A stretch of 64,000 nt of DNA from Lewinellaceae bacterium (GCA_016712415.1 JADJRC010000007.1:210118-274117); one strand, 5' to 3'. Positions 45,845 to 56,521 are shown, counted from the stretch's first letter. Program-made: numbers and translations. The notes: generated by a model not told the origin, from the sequence alone.

Positions 45845-48800
45845 ATGATTACAATCCGCAACTCCCGCTTGTTGCCTTTAGCTGGTTTACTCCTTGGCGT
45901 ACTTGTCTGGTTGGGCAACAATGCCAACCCTCCAACCGGCAATACCGGTGCCCCCTTCGATGGGCATTGCAACAATTGTCATGGTGGCGCCAATCCGGGT
46001 GGCTTCGATGGCATTGTCGAAATCAGTGGCCTTCCTTCCACCATCGAACCCAACACCACTTACCCAATGGTGCTAACCATGACACCAACAGCAGGTTCTC
46101 CTGTTAAGGGTGGTTTTCAATTGGTCGCCGTGAATGGCAGCAACCAAAATGCCGGTAACCTGGCAGCAGTGAACGCACAAGCCGGAACAGAGTTTTTGTC
46201 CGGTCGGGAATACATCGAACACCGCAATGGAAAAACCTTTGTAGGCGGCGGCCCGGTCTCCTGGAACTTCAACTGGACCTCTCCTGCCAATGCCAGCGGT
46301 AACATCATCAAATTCTATTTTATTGGAAATTTCACCAATAACAATAACATGGACAGTGGCGATTTCCCGATCGCCTTTTCCCAGACCTTTGATTTCAGCG
46401 GCCCTCCACCCGTCGTAGCTTCTATTATCAGTACAAATAATGTATCCTGTTTCGGGGGCAATACCGGAAGTGCAACAGTAGAGGCCTCCGGTGGATTGCC
46501 GCCATACCTTTATCAATGGAGTAATGGGCAAACGGGGCAAACCGCCATTAACCTTGTTGCAGGCAGTTACACCGTTACAGTAACCGGCGCAAGCGGATCA
46601 GGTACGGCAACTGCTACCGCCACCATCACCCAGCCGCCCATCCTGAATGCAACAGCGACACCTTCCGGCTTGCTGACGTGCGCACAGCAATCGGTAAACG
46701 TAACCGCAACAGTTTCCGGGGGTACACCTTCGTATATGTATGACTGGTCGAACGGCGCTACCGGCAATCCTGCGGTGTACACCATGGCAGGCACACACTC
46801 TCTTACTGTTACCGACGATAATGGTTGCACAAAGGTGGCTACCTTCAATATAGGCATTAATGCAGTTCTGCCAACTGCCAATGCCGGTCCGGTCGGCGCC
46901 CTAACCTGTTCGCAACCTCAAGTGACCCTGAACGGTTCAGGTTCCTCTTCCGGTCCCAATTTTTCCTACCTCTGGACGACGGCAAACGGAAATATTGTGT
47001 CAGGCGCCAATACACTCATGCCGGTTGTCAATGCTGCGGGCACGTATACCCTTCAGGTGACCAACTCAACAAACGGTTGTACCGCTACTGCCTCCACGAC
47101 CGTGTCCAGTAATATTTCCCCGCCAGATATTACGGCCAACGGGGGCGCCCTTACCTGCACTGTTCAGTCGGTTATGCTAACGGCTATGTCCAATACGCCT
47201 GGTGTTACATATGCATGGACCGGGCCCGTAGGATTTTCATCCAACCTTCAAAATCCTACGGTAAATGTGGCAGGCACTTATAACGTAACTGTCACTAATC
47301 CTGCAAACAACTGTACCAATACTGCTTCGGCAACAGTAACGCAAAACAGTGCTCCGCCCAGCGTTGCAGCAACACCGGGCGGGCAACTGACCTGTACTGT
47401 AAATAGCATTCAAATCAATACCACCGTCAACCCGGCCGGTGGAACTTTTTCCTGGTCAGGGCCCAACAACTTTGTATCTACCCTTCAAAATCCGACAGTA
47501 AGCGCACCCGGCAATTATACCGTAGTGGTAACTGCCGCCAATGGTTGTACCAACAGCGCTACAGCAGTAGTACAGCAGAATATCAATGCGCCTGGAGCGA
47601 CCGCTTCGGCAAGTGGTTCCCTGACTTGTGTTGTCTCCAGTATTCAACTCAACGGTGGCTCGGCCGGCGCGCCCAACGTAACATACGCCTGGGCCGGGCC
47701 AAACAATTTTTCCTCCAGTCAGCAGAATCCGACAGTAGCCGCACCCGGCAACTATGTACTTACCGTGACTTCAACAACAAACGGTTGCACCTCTACAGCC
47801 ACTGCATCGGTGGTTCAGAACACAACGCCGCCTGTGGCCAGTATTGCCACTCCGGGAAATCTGAACTGCAACAATGTTACTATACAAATCAACGCTTCCG
47901 GATCGTCGCAAGGCCCCAGTTTCTCCTACCTCTGGACCACGGCAAATGGTAACATTGTATCCGGCGCAAATACCCTGACTCCTGTGGTGAATGCTTCCGG
48001 TACGTATAATTTGTTGATCAGCAATTCAACTAACGGATGTACTGCAACGGCAAATGCAACAGTCAACCAGACCCCCGTTGTGACCGCATCGGCCTCATCC
48101 ATGCAGGTAAGTTGCAACGGCGGCTCCAATGGCTCGGCTACCGCAACGCCGGGTGGCGGCAACGGAAGTTACACTTATCTGTGGAGCAACAACGGAAACA
48201 CTGCAACTATTTCCGGCCTTGCTGCCGGAACCTATATCGTAACCGTTACTGATGCCGAAAACTGTTCCGCTACTGCAACCGCAACTGTCAGCCAACCATC
48301 CCTGCTCGTTGCAAATGCCACTGCAAGCGCTGAAACTGCACTTGGCGCCAACGACGGTACGGCAAGTGCCGCTCCGACCGGTGGCACACCCGGATATTCC
48401 TACCTGTGGAGCAATAATGCCATAACGGCAAATATTTCCGGACTTGCGCCCGGCAACTACTCCGTAACCGTTACAGACATGAACAACTGTACCGCAGTGC
48501 AAACCGTCACAGTCAACAGTTTCAATTGTGCACTTACGGCCAGCATTAGCGCCAATAATATTACCTGCAACGGCGCCAACAACGGCTCGGCGGCGGTAAG
48601 TTTAATGGGAGCCGTGGATCCGGTGACATACCTTTGGTCGAACGGCGATACGACGCAAATGATTTCCGGACTGACGCCCGGTATGTATAGTGTAGAAATA
48701 CTTGATGCCAACAATTGCCCGGCGTCGCTCGAGTGTCAGTATCAGTCAGCCTCCCGTATTGGCCGCCAACGCAACCAGTACCGCAGAAACGGCGCCCGAC

Positions 48801-49946
48801 GCCAATGACGGCACGGCCAGCGCCCAGCCCTCGGGCGGCACTTCTCCTTATACTTATCTTTGGAGCAATAATGCCACCAATCAGTCGATTTCGGGACTCA
48901 TGCCCGGAACTTACAGCGTTACCGTCACAGACGCCAATGACTGCACCAGTGTTCAAAGTGTAATTGTAAACGCATTCAATTGCGCGCCGATAGCCAGTAT
49001 TTCTTCGGAAAATGTTGTTTGTCTGAATGAAACTACCGGACAAGCCACGGTTACGCTTGAAGGTGGAACACTGCCATTTGACTACTTGTGGAGCAATGGA
49101 GATACGACGGCTACCATATCAAATCTTGGAGTGGCTACCTATAGCGTTACTGTTACAGATGCCAATGGCTGTATCGCCAATAGCGCTGTTTCCATCATTG
49201 CTACGGATAATATTCCACCTCAGATTGCCTGTCCGGGCGGCATCAGTTTTTGCGGTGCAGATGTGGTGAATTACCCGGCCCCCGTCATTACCGACAATTG
49301 CAGCCTGAGCGGCATACAGCCGGTGTTGGTCAGCGGCCTGCCCAGTGGATCTCCGTTCAACGACGGTGTAACAACCCAGTTATTCCAGGTGACAGATGCC
49401 CTGGGTAACACAGCGCAATGCTCCTTTACCGTGACTGTTTTCCCCTTGCCGGACGTATTGGTCAATGGGATCGCCAACGATTCGAATGGTCTCGGTACCG
49501 GCAGCATCAGCATTACGCCTGTAGGAGGCGCAGCCCCTTTTTCTATCATATGGAGAAAAGACGGCATCTTCTTCTCCAACGAAGAAGACCTCACCGGGTT
49601 GAATGCAGGCGTTTATACCCTCACTATCATTGATGCAAACGGTTGTTCCGTTATGTTGGCGCCAGTGACAATTGGCAACACCGTAGGAACGAATGAACCG
49701 GGGCAAACCGTTCATGTACGTTTATGGCCCAACCCGGCGCAAACATCCATTCGATTGGAAATGAGTGGATTATCACCGGTTTCAGCACAAATTTTCACCC
49801 CGCAGGGCCGACTGATACAGCATATTGACGCCAATGAACTTTCGGATGAAATTTCCGTTGATCAACTGCCTGAAGGTATTTATTTCCTGAGGCTTCTGAC
49901 CCGCGAAGGCATCCAGCATATGGTAAAATGGGTAAAAAGCAATTGA
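45845..49946 (+). CDS. T9SS-secreted surface protein with choice-of-anchor V-like domain, CxxCH motif and SprB-like repeats, frameshifted
   Basis: Two frames form one protein of about 1366 residues. A signal peptide (LLPLAGLLLGVLVWLG) precedes a domain with a haem-type CNNCH motif and GYLPSTIEPNTTYP-like beta strands, as in choice-of-anchor V proteins. Many repeats follow, first Ig/PKD-like (LTCTVNSIQINTTV, GPNNF), then SprB-like units (SCNGGSNGSATATPGGG, YLWSNNGNTATISGLAAGTY). The C-terminus is a type A T9SS sorting domain (VRLWPNPAQTSIRLEMSG, PEGIYFLRLLT). The break is near 48720-48735; removing one base gives NNCPASSSVSISQPP. It is probably an adhesin or gliding-related protein. Confidence 0.87.
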
Positions 49947-50013
49947 TGTTAAAGTTCGACTGATCGTCGTTACAACATCGGAGCAATAAACAGAACTGAG
50001 TTTTAATTTATCG

Positions 50014-50065
50014 GGCGCAACCTTCCAAAGTGTACATCACCAAGGGAGGTTGCGCCTCCTGTTTT
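50014..50065 (+). terminator. hairpin terminator after the surface protein gene
   Basis: GGCGCAACCT (50014-50023) pairs with AGGTTGCGCC (50047-50056); a T-rich stretch follows. It lies in the 244-base gap before the pseudouridine synthase gene; nothing else was recognised there. Confidence 0.6.
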
Positions 50066-50190
50066 ACGTGAGTTTTTTACCAAAAGCGCACTTAAGATTA
50101 AAATAAAGCGCAGCAAAAATGCCTTTAATAAGTAAAAGCATGAACTTTGCAATTCGCAAGACTACCAAACACTTTTAATTACCGCCTATA

Positions 50191-51534
50191 ATGGAAGAAA
50201 AAAAACGCCGTCCGCGTATTTCCAAGCCGGACTCGGGTTTCTCGCTGAAAGAGCGACCGAAAACCTACCGCCCCGATGACGAATCAGAAAACCAGGATGA
50301 AAAATCCGAACGCAAGCCCTGGCAAGACCGTAACGAAGGTGAACGCAAACCCTGGCAAGAGCGTAGCGAAGGTGAACGCAAACCCTGGCAAGAGCGTAGC
50401 GAAGGTGAACGTAAACCCTGGCAAGACCGCAATCAAGGCGAACGCAAACCCTGGCAAGACCGTAACGAAGGTGAACGTAAACCATGGCAAGACCGCAATC
50501 AGAGCGGCGGCGGCGGTTTTCAAAAACGCCCTTACGACCCCGACCGGCCGCGTTATCAGGATCGCGGCGAAGGTGAACGCAAGCCCTGGCAGGATCGCAA
50601 TCAGGGCGGTGGCGGCGGTTATGACCGAAAACCCTACAACAAAGGCGGCGGCAGCGGTGGTTTTGGAAAAAAACCATTCGGTAAAAAACCATTCCGCAAG
50701 AAGGACGATTTTGTTATTGAACGCAAACCCAAACCCGGATTGCCTTCCGGAGAGGGTATGCCCTTGAATAAATACCTGGCGCATTGCGGTGTGTCTTCAC
50801 GCCGCAAAGCCGTTGAGTTTATCGAGCAGGGACAGGTGACTGTAAACGGGGAAGTAAAAAAAGAACCTTACTATCGTATCGAGAAAGGCGACATCGTCAC
50901 CTGTGAGGGAAAACCCGTACAAATACAGGAGCGCCTCGTATATGTGCTGATCAACAAACCCAAAAATGTAATCACAACAACCGACGACGACCGCGGCAGG
51001 CCAACGGTACTCGATATCGTCGATCCGAATTTTCCGGAACGGCTGTACCCGGTTGGGCGCCTTGACCGCGATACCACCGGCCTGCTGCTGATTACCAATG
51101 ACGGCGACCTGGCGCAAAAACTTTCGCATCCCAGTCACAATATTCAAAAGCAGTACCGCGTCGGTCTGCGCAGACCGCTGACCCAGGCCGACCTGGAGCA
51201 CATCGAGCGCGGCGTCGAACTCGAAGATGGCCTGATGGAAGTAAACTGGATTCGCTTTTCTGAAGATCATCCGGAGCGCGATATTGTGGAACTGGAGATC
51301 ACCTCGGGCCGCAACCGGGTAGTACGTCGCCTGTTTGAAACACTCGGTTATGAAGTGTTCAAACTTGACCGCTTTTATTTTGCCGGATTGACAAAAAGAG
51401 AACTTCCGCGCGGTGCATTCCGGGAACTGACACAACGCGAGATCATCATGCTGAAACACTTCACCGGCCATCCCTCTACCGGCAGTAAAAATACCCAGGA
51501 GGAAGACGCTGCCGGGACGGACGAGGAAGGATGA
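50191..51534 (+). CDS. rluB: RsuA/RluB-family 23S rRNA pseudouridine synthase with long repeat-rich N-terminus
   Basis: A 447-residue protein. Residues 1-185 are low-complexity, positively charged and repetitive (six tandem 11-residue units of the form GERKPWQDRNE, one more later, then Gly-rich RGG-like sequence). From MPLNKYLAHCGVSSRRKAVEFI comes an S4 RNA-binding domain, then the synthase domain with the catalytic Asp in GRLDRDTTGLLLITNDG and the C-terminal SGRNRVVRRLFETLGY. It isomerises a uridine in rRNA. The extension is unusual compared with the E. coli enzyme and may bind RNA non-specifically. Confidence 0.92.
   Translation: MEEKKRRPRISKPDSGFSLKERPKTYRPDDESENQDEKSERKPWQDRNEGERKPWQERSEGERKPWQERSEGERKPWQDRNQGERKPWQDRNEGERKPWQDRNQSGGGGFQKRPYDPDRPRYQDRGEGERKPWQDRNQGGGGGYDRKPYNKGGGSGGFGKKPFGKKPFRKKDDFVIERKPKPGLPSGEGMPLNKYLAHCGVSSRRKAVEFIEQGQVTVNGEVKKEPYYRIEKGDIVTCEGKPVQIQERLVYVLINKPKNVITTTDDDRGRPTVLDIVDPNFPERLYPVGRLDRDTTGLLLITNDGDLAQKLSHPSHNIQKQYRVGLRRPLTQADLEHIERGVELEDGLMEVNWIRFSEDHPERDIVELEITSGRNRVVRRLFETLGYEVFKLDRFYFAGLTKRELPRGAFRELTQREIIMLKHFTGHPSTGSKNTQEEDAAGTDEEG
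50305..50502 (+). repeat. six in-frame 33-bp tandem repeats in rluB
   Basis: Six direct repeats of 33 bases encode the 11-residue unit (S/G)ERKPWQ(D/E)R(N/S)(E/Q). DNA-level similarity is high, so unit number can vary by slippage or recombination without shifting frame. Confidence 0.9.
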
Positions 51535-51564
51535 ACTGAAGCTTTCATCAAAAATATACCGATC

Positions 51565-52182
51565 ATGAAAACATGTAAAATTCTGGCCGCAATCATGTTG
51601 GTTGCAGCAAGTGTACTGTATGCCGGTGCCCAATCCAATTACGGAGAATTCAAGTGGGGACTGACCGGCGGTATGGCTTTTGCCAATATGAATCAACTTG
51701 GTGATATAGATAAGGACAAGGGCAAGGTCGGACTGGTAGGCGGTGCATTCATGAAAATACCGCTTTCACACAAGGCATCCATCCGGCCGGAACTGCTGTT
51801 TAACATGAAAGGGGCAACCCTCAAGGAAGTCGTTCAGGGGCAGGAAAACAAGGGTCGGTATAGCCTGAATTATGTTGAAATTCCGGTATCGCTCGATTTT
51901 GAGTTTATGGGTATATTCGACTTGCACGCAGGTGTTCAGGGCGCATACCTCCTGGGTAATTCCTTCAAACTGAATGGCGAAAAAATTGATCTCGCTGACG
52001 ATGTGCTCAAAAAAACGGAATTCGGGTTTCACTTTGGCACAGGCATCGATCTCGGCAATATCGGGCTGCACATCCGTTTTCAGCAAAGCCTGACTTCTTT
52101 TCTGGACAAGAATAAAACGGCCGGTTTCGATCCACGAAACTGGGGCATTACCCTAACCGGGGCTTATATGTTCATCAACTGA
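51565..52182 (+). CDS. PorT-family outer membrane beta-barrel protein
   Basis: A 205-residue protein with a signal peptide (ILAAIMLVAASVLYAGAQ) and an eight-stranded-type barrel pattern: KWGLTGGMAFANM, IRPELLFNMKGA, YVEIPVSLDFEF, FGFHFGTGIDLG and a last strand ending GITLTGAYMFIN with the aromatic-rich terminus of outer membrane proteins. This is the PorT/OMP_b-brl_2 type common in Bacteroidota, of which PorT itself serves type IX secretion; paralogues are many and roles vary. It starts 30 bases after rluB. Confidence 0.82.
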   Translation: MKTCKILAAIMLVAASVLYAGAQSNYGEFKWGLTGGMAFANMNQLGDIDKDKGKVGLVGGAFMKIPLSHKASIRPELLFNMKGATLKEVVQGQENKGRYSLNYVEIPVSLDFEFMGIFDLHAGVQGAYLLGNSFKLNGEKIDLADDVLKKTEFGFHFGTGIDLGNIGLHIRFQQSLTSFLDKNKTAGFDPRNWGITLTGAYMFIN

Positions 52183-52231
52183 TTGAGTCTCCTGTAGCGA
52201 AAAGCAATTATTTACGCCAGATGCCTGCATC

Positions 52232-53842
52232 ATGACACGCATTAAAACCGATATTCTCGTATTAGGCTCCGGTATTGCCGGGCTTACTTTCTCTATCAAG
52301 GCTGCGAAACAATTTCCCAACCGTCAGATACTCGTATTGACCAAAACCGTGGAAGGCGAGAGCAATACCCGCTATGCACAAGGTGGCGTGGCTGCTGTAT
52401 GGAACGAAGAGCAGGATACATTTGAAAAACACATCGCCGATACCCTCGACGCAGGCGATGGCTTGTGCAAAGAAGACATTGTGCGTATTGTAATCGAAGA
52501 AGGTCCCGAGCGTGTGCGCGAGATCATCGATTGGGGCGCCCGTTTCGATAAGGAAAAAGATTCACCCGAATACGATCTTGCCCGTGAGGGCGGTCACTCC
52601 GAACACCGCATTCTGCACTACAAAGACCTCACCGGCTGGGAAATGCAGCGCACGCTCATGGATGAGGCCGCCAGTTATCCCAATATCAAAGTGCTGGAGC
52701 ACTATTTTGCGCTCGACCTCATTACACAACACCACCTGGGACGCATGGTCATCCGCGTGACGCCCGACATAGAATGCTATGGCTGTTATGCCCTCAACAA
52801 GGAGAACGGTGGAATAGATACCCTGCTGGCCCGCGTCACTATTCTGTGTACCGGCGGGGGGGGGCAGGTGTACAAATCAACGACCAATCCCGTAATAGCC
52901 ACCGGCGACGGTGTGGCAATGACCTACCGTGCCAAAGGCCGTGTGGAAAACATGGAGTTCATGCAATTTCACCCGACCTCGCTCTACAATCCTGCCGGAG
53001 AAAATCCTTCCTTTCTGGTTTCAGAAGCCGTCCGCGGTTTTGGCGGCATTTTAAAAACAGCAGAAGGAGAGGAGTTCATGCAACACTATGATCCGCGCCT
53101 TTCACTGGCGCCTCGCGATATTGTCGCACGGGCCATCGACTCCGAAATGAAAAAGCGGGGTACAGATTGTATGTACCTCGATTGCAGACACCTTGATAAA
53201 GAGGGATTTACAGCGCATTTTCCTACCATTTATGATAAATGCCTCAGTGTAGGCATCGATCCGATGAAAGACCTGATACCAGTGGTGCCGGCCTGCCATT
53301 ATATGTGTGGCGGCATCATGGTAGACGAACATGGGCGCAGCAGTATTCACCGGCTTTATGCAGCAGGCGAATGTTCTTCCACCGGGCTGCACGGCGCCAA
53401 CCGGCTGGCCTCCAATTCCCTGTTGGAAGCCATGGTGTTTGCCCACCGTATTTTCCTCGATATTCGCGACAAGATGGAGGGATGGGACTTCCAGGAAGGT
53501 ATACCCGACTGGAACGCAGAAGGCACCACCGACCCTAAAGAAATGGTCTTGATTACCCAAAGCATCAAGGAACTGAAGGATATCATGTCGTATTACGTCG
53601 GTATTGTGCGCTCCAACATACGCCTCAAACGCGCCCTCGACCGCCTGTTTTTGCTTTACCAGGAAACGGAAGATCTGTACAAAACTACCGTTGTCAGCCC
53701 CCAACTCATGGAACTGCGCAACCTGATCACCCTGGCCTACCTGATTACCCGTTCCGCTTCACACCGCCGCGAAAGCCGGGGATTGCACTTTACGACAGAT
53801 TATCCGGATCATTTGCCGTTTGTGGAGTTTTCGGTGTTGTGA
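52232..53842 (+). CDS. nadB: L-aspartate oxidase
   Basis: A 536-residue flavoprotein: FAD motif ILVLGSGIAGLTFSIKAA, then TRYAQGGVAAVWNEEQDTFEKHIADTL, the active-site region GGHSEHRILHYKDLTG, TGDGVAMTYRAKGRVENMEFMQFHPTSL, and CSSTGLHGANRLASNSLLEAMVF. It oxidises L-aspartate to iminoaspartate, the first step of bacterial NAD synthesis, in the cytoplasm. No nadA or nadC is adjacent. The length is normal and the reading frame is intact. Confidence 0.97.
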   Translation: MTRIKTDILVLGSGIAGLTFSIKAAKQFPNRQILVLTKTVEGESNTRYAQGGVAAVWNEEQDTFEKHIADTLDAGDGLCKEDIVRIVIEEGPERVREIIDWGARFDKEKDSPEYDLAREGGHSEHRILHYKDLTGWEMQRTLMDEAASYPNIKVLEHYFALDLITQHHLGRMVIRVTPDIECYGCYALNKENGGIDTLLARVTILCTGGGGQVYKSTTNPVIATGDGVAMTYRAKGRVENMEFMQFHPTSLYNPAGENPSFLVSEAVRGFGGILKTAEGEEFMQHYDPRLSLAPRDIVARAIDSEMKKRGTDCMYLDCRHLDKEGFTAHFPTIYDKCLSVGIDPMKDLIPVVPACHYMCGGIMVDEHGRSSIHRLYAAGECSSTGLHGANRLASNSLLEAMVFAHRIFLDIRDKMEGWDFQEGIPDWNAEGTTDPKEMVLITQSIKELKDIMSYYVGIVRSNIRLKRALDRLFLLYQETEDLYKTTVVSPQLMELRNLITLAYLITRSASHRRESRGLHFTTDYPDHLPFVEFSVL

Positions 53843-53888
53843 GCTTAGGGTCGATCATTGAATCGAATAAAACAGGCATTTTGAGCCC

Positions 53889-54914
53889 ATGAAAATCAAA
53901 TTTCTGTTGTTAATACTTGTGGTGCTCCATAATGATTTACCGGCGCAGCCCAACACCAACTGTGAAACGGTGCTGAATACTCCAATTGCCCCTTACCTAA
54001 AGACCGGCAATCGGGACTCCCTCCTTTCCCTGATACAAAGTTTGCTGCATTGCGGACTGGACAGTTTTGACCTTCAGCCCTTCTTCCTTGGAATTACTAT
54101 GGTACAGGCGGTTTCGGATACGGACAATCCCGTCGTACGCGATGTGTACGACAAAATCATATTGCTTAAGGAAACGCAACCCTACCGGGAGGCTCGTCAA
54201 CGGTATGAAAAACTAAACGCAATAGCGGTTCGTATACTCGATCAGCCGGTGAGCATGGAAAATTGGCCAGGCATTCGAAAAGAAATTGCGGGTACACTAC
54301 ACGACAATAATCTACTTGACCGCGTTGAAACATTTCTGTCAGAAAAACTGGAGGAAGACGGCGAGTCAGCAACGCTGACCTACGGGAGCATGTTTGACGA
54401 ATTTAATGCCTACGAGCAGGAGACCTTTATGTTGAGTAGCCTGGCGCCGGAAAACACTAAAAGTACCGGCGCTACAAGCGATGTACTGGCATCAATGGAT
54501 TTTGATCAGGCGCTGGCGGAAAGCGACACAACGAAACCTATTCTTCTGTATTTCAATGGTTTTGGAGCAGTAAATTGCCGTAAAATGGAAACATCTGTGC
54601 TCCGTGAGGCCGACGTTTTTTCCCTGATCAGGGATAGTTTCAATCTGATCAACCTGTACGTCGACGACAGGACAGAGCCGGACCATGCACGCATGGAAAC
54701 CATCCGAAATCGCTTCCCGGAAGTCGCTATAAAAACAATTGGTCAATACAACCAGCATCTGCAGATCGTATTGACCAATAGAACCAATCAGCCGTGTTTT
54801 GCCGTTTTTGACCACCAAATGCACCTGCTCCATTTGAGCGACTTCAATATGGATGCCACCCGGTTTTCCAACGACTTGAAAGAAGCCCTGGCACAGTTTC
54901 AAAAAGACAAATAG
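53889..54914 (+). CDS. exported thioredoxin-fold protein lacking the CxxC pair
   Basis: A 341-residue protein with a signal peptide (FLLLILVVLHNDLPAQ). An N-terminal helical region of about 180 residues is followed by a thioredoxin-like domain (about 205-335) similar to the C-terminal part of DsbD-like proteins: KPILLYFNGFGAVNCRKMETSVL, INLYVDDRTEPDH and PCFAVFDHQMHLLHLSDF. The usual motif C-V-N-C-R-K-M has become A-V-N-C-R-K-M, so one active-site Cys is missing and disulphide exchange would be impaired. It may bind cofactor or partner proteins instead. Confidence 0.75.
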   Translation: MKIKFLLLILVVLHNDLPAQPNTNCETVLNTPIAPYLKTGNRDSLLSLIQSLLHCGLDSFDLQPFFLGITMVQAVSDTDNPVVRDVYDKIILLKETQPYREARQRYEKLNAIAVRILDQPVSMENWPGIRKEIAGTLHDNNLLDRVETFLSEKLEEDGESATLTYGSMFDEFNAYEQETFMLSSLAPENTKSTGATSDVLASMDFDQALAESDTTKPILLYFNGFGAVNCRKMETSVLREADVFSLIRDSFNLINLYVDDRTEPDHARMETIRNRFPEVAIKTIGQYNQHLQIVLTNRTNQPCFAVFDHQMHLLHLSDFNMDATRFSNDLKEALAQFQKDK

Positions 54915-54923
54915 GACCGATAC

Positions 54924-55619
54924 TTATTTCGGATTGATCTCAAACAGTTCTACTTCAAAGACCAGCACCGAACCGGGCGGTATCTTGGGGCTCGGGCTGC
55001 GATCGCCGTAAGCCAGATCCGCCGGAATAAAAAACTTGAATTTATCTCCGACATGCATCAGTTGTAAGCCTTCCGTCCAGCCGGAAATAACCTGGTTGAG
55101 TCCGAAGGTAATCGGCTCCCCGCGTTCCACGCTGCTGTCGAAAACGCCGCCGTCGGTTGTGGTGCCATGATAGTGTACCTTTACTTTATCGGTGGCTTTG
55201 GGCGATTCGGTACCGGTTCCGCGGTTCATTACCTCGTACTGGAGTCCGCTTGATGTCGTGGTCACCTCTTTGCGCTTTTTGTTTTCCTCCAGGAATTTGA
55301 CGCCGGCAGCCCTGTTGGCTTCGCCCGCTTTGCGGTTTTCCACTTCTTGCTGCTCCTGTGCTTTCTGGGAAAAGGCTGTAAAAACCTTGCTGGCCGTCTG
55401 CTGGTCGAAAGCCCGGGGGGCATCTTTCAATACTGCCGTCATACCGCTCATGATAACATCCGGGTTAAGCCCGGGGGGCATTTGCCGCATAAGGTTTTCG
55501 CCGATCAGCAACCCGAAGGCATAACTGGCGCTGTCCTGGCCTGAGCTAAGCGGGGTCTGGGCATGCAGGGCCGTCACAAGGCCCAAAGCCATAAAAAAAA
55601 TCGAAACAGTTTTTTTCAT
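54924..55619 (-). CDS. FKBP-type peptidyl-prolyl cis-trans isomerase, exported
   Basis: A 231-residue protein: signal peptide (SIFFMALGLVTALHAQ), an N-terminal FKBP_N dimerisation domain (DSASYAFGLLIGENLMRQMP), then an FKBP domain (TDKVKVHYHGTTTDGGVFDSS, ITFGLNQVISGWTEGLQLMHVGDKFKFFIPADLAYGDR, GSVLVFEVELFEI). This is the Mip/FkpA architecture; it assists folding of envelope proteins. The ATG at 55619 precedes a proper signal peptide. Its stop is nine bases from the stop of the convergent thioredoxin-like gene. Confidence 0.93.
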   Translation of the reverse strand: MKKTVSIFFMALGLVTALHAQTPLSSGQDSASYAFGLLIGENLMRQMPPGLNPDVIMSGMTAVLKDAPRAFDQQTASKVFTAFSQKAQEQQEVENRKAGEANRAAGVKFLEENKKRKEVTTTSSGLQYEVMNRGTGTESPKATDKVKVHYHGTTTDGGVFDSSVERGEPITFGLNQVISGWTEGLQLMHVGDKFKFFIPADLAYGDRSPSPKIPPGSVLVFEVELFEINPK

Positions 55620-55651
55620 TTTTGGAAAGTAGTTAATTGAATTAGCGGGCA

Positions 55652-55659
55652 CAAAAATA
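55652..55659 (-). promoter_or_regulatory. candidate -7 element TATTTTTG of the FKBP gene
   Basis: The minus strand reads TATTTTTG 33 bases upstream of the ATG at 55619. Confidence 0.45.
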
Positions 55660-55735
55660 CATCTTCCGGAGTTATCTCCGGGTTATGTGCCCTTGGCATG
55701 GGAAATAACAGGTATGAATAATTGCAGGGCCGTAT

Positions 55736-56521
55736 TCAGGCTTCGACATTCTCTGCAATAACTTCATTCAGAAAGTTTTCCAATATTGTATTGAACTCTT
55801 CCGGTTTTTCCATCATGGGTGCATGGCCGCACTGATCGAGGAAATGGAGGCGTGAGTGCTCTATGAGTTCATTAAATTTCTCTCCTACGAAAGGAGGTGT
55901 TACGGCGTCTTGCTTGCCCCAGATCAGGAGCGTCGGGGTCTTTATTTTATGCAGTTTATCACCCAGGTTGTGGCGTACGGCCGATTTTGCCGTTGCAACG
56001 ACCCGAATGGCTTTGTTGCGATCGTTGACAATGCCAAAAACTTCGTCAACCAATTCTTTGGTCGCGACCTCGGGGTTGTAGAAGGTATCCGCCGTTTTCT
56101 TTTTGATATAATCGTAGTCGCCGCGTTTGGGAAAAGCCGTGCCGAAAGCACTTTCAAACAACCCGGAACTACCGGTCAATGTCACGGAAGCAATATGTTC
56201 GGGATGCGCAAGCACGTAGAGCAAGGCAATATGACCTCCGAGAGAATTGCCCAACAGGTGCACCCGATCGAAACCTTTGAAGTTGACAAAACGTGTAACG
56301 AAATCTACAAGGCCCATTACAGACACTTCAAAGATTGGCATTTCATATATGGGTAATATGGGCACCACCACGTTGTATTTACCCGAAAAGCGCTTAATAA
56401 TACCCTCAAAGTTGCTCAATGCACCAAAAAGTCCATGCAGCAACATGAGGGTTTCCCCACTGCTGCCTTCGCCTGTCTCTATAAAACGAAAGTTTTTTTC
56501 TTCTTTTATCGGTATGTCCAT
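55736..56521 (-). CDS. alpha/beta-fold hydrolase
   Basis: A 261-residue enzyme with the oxyanion region LMLLHGLFGALSNFEG, nucleophile Ser in LLGNSLGGHIALLY, acid in TLLIWGKQDAVTP and the catalytic His in DQCGHAPMMEKPEEFN. The lid helices lie at about residues 125-180. It is soluble, with no signal peptide; the ester or C-C substrate is unknown. The ATG at 56521 is chosen because homology starts at MDIPIKEEKNFRFI and a TATTTTTG element precedes it. Confidence 0.88.
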   Translation of the reverse strand: MDIPIKEEKNFRFIETGEGSSGETLMLLHGLFGALSNFEGIIKRFSGKYNVVVPILPIYEMPIFEVSVMGLVDFVTRFVNFKGFDRVHLLGNSLGGHIALLYVLAHPEHIASVTLTGSSGLFESAFGTAFPKRGDYDYIKKKTADTFYNPEVATKELVDEVFGIVNDRNKAIRVVATAKSAVRHNLGDKLHKIKTPTLLIWGKQDAVTPPFVGEKFNELIEHSRLHFLDQCGHAPMMEKPEEFNTILENFLNEVIAENVEA

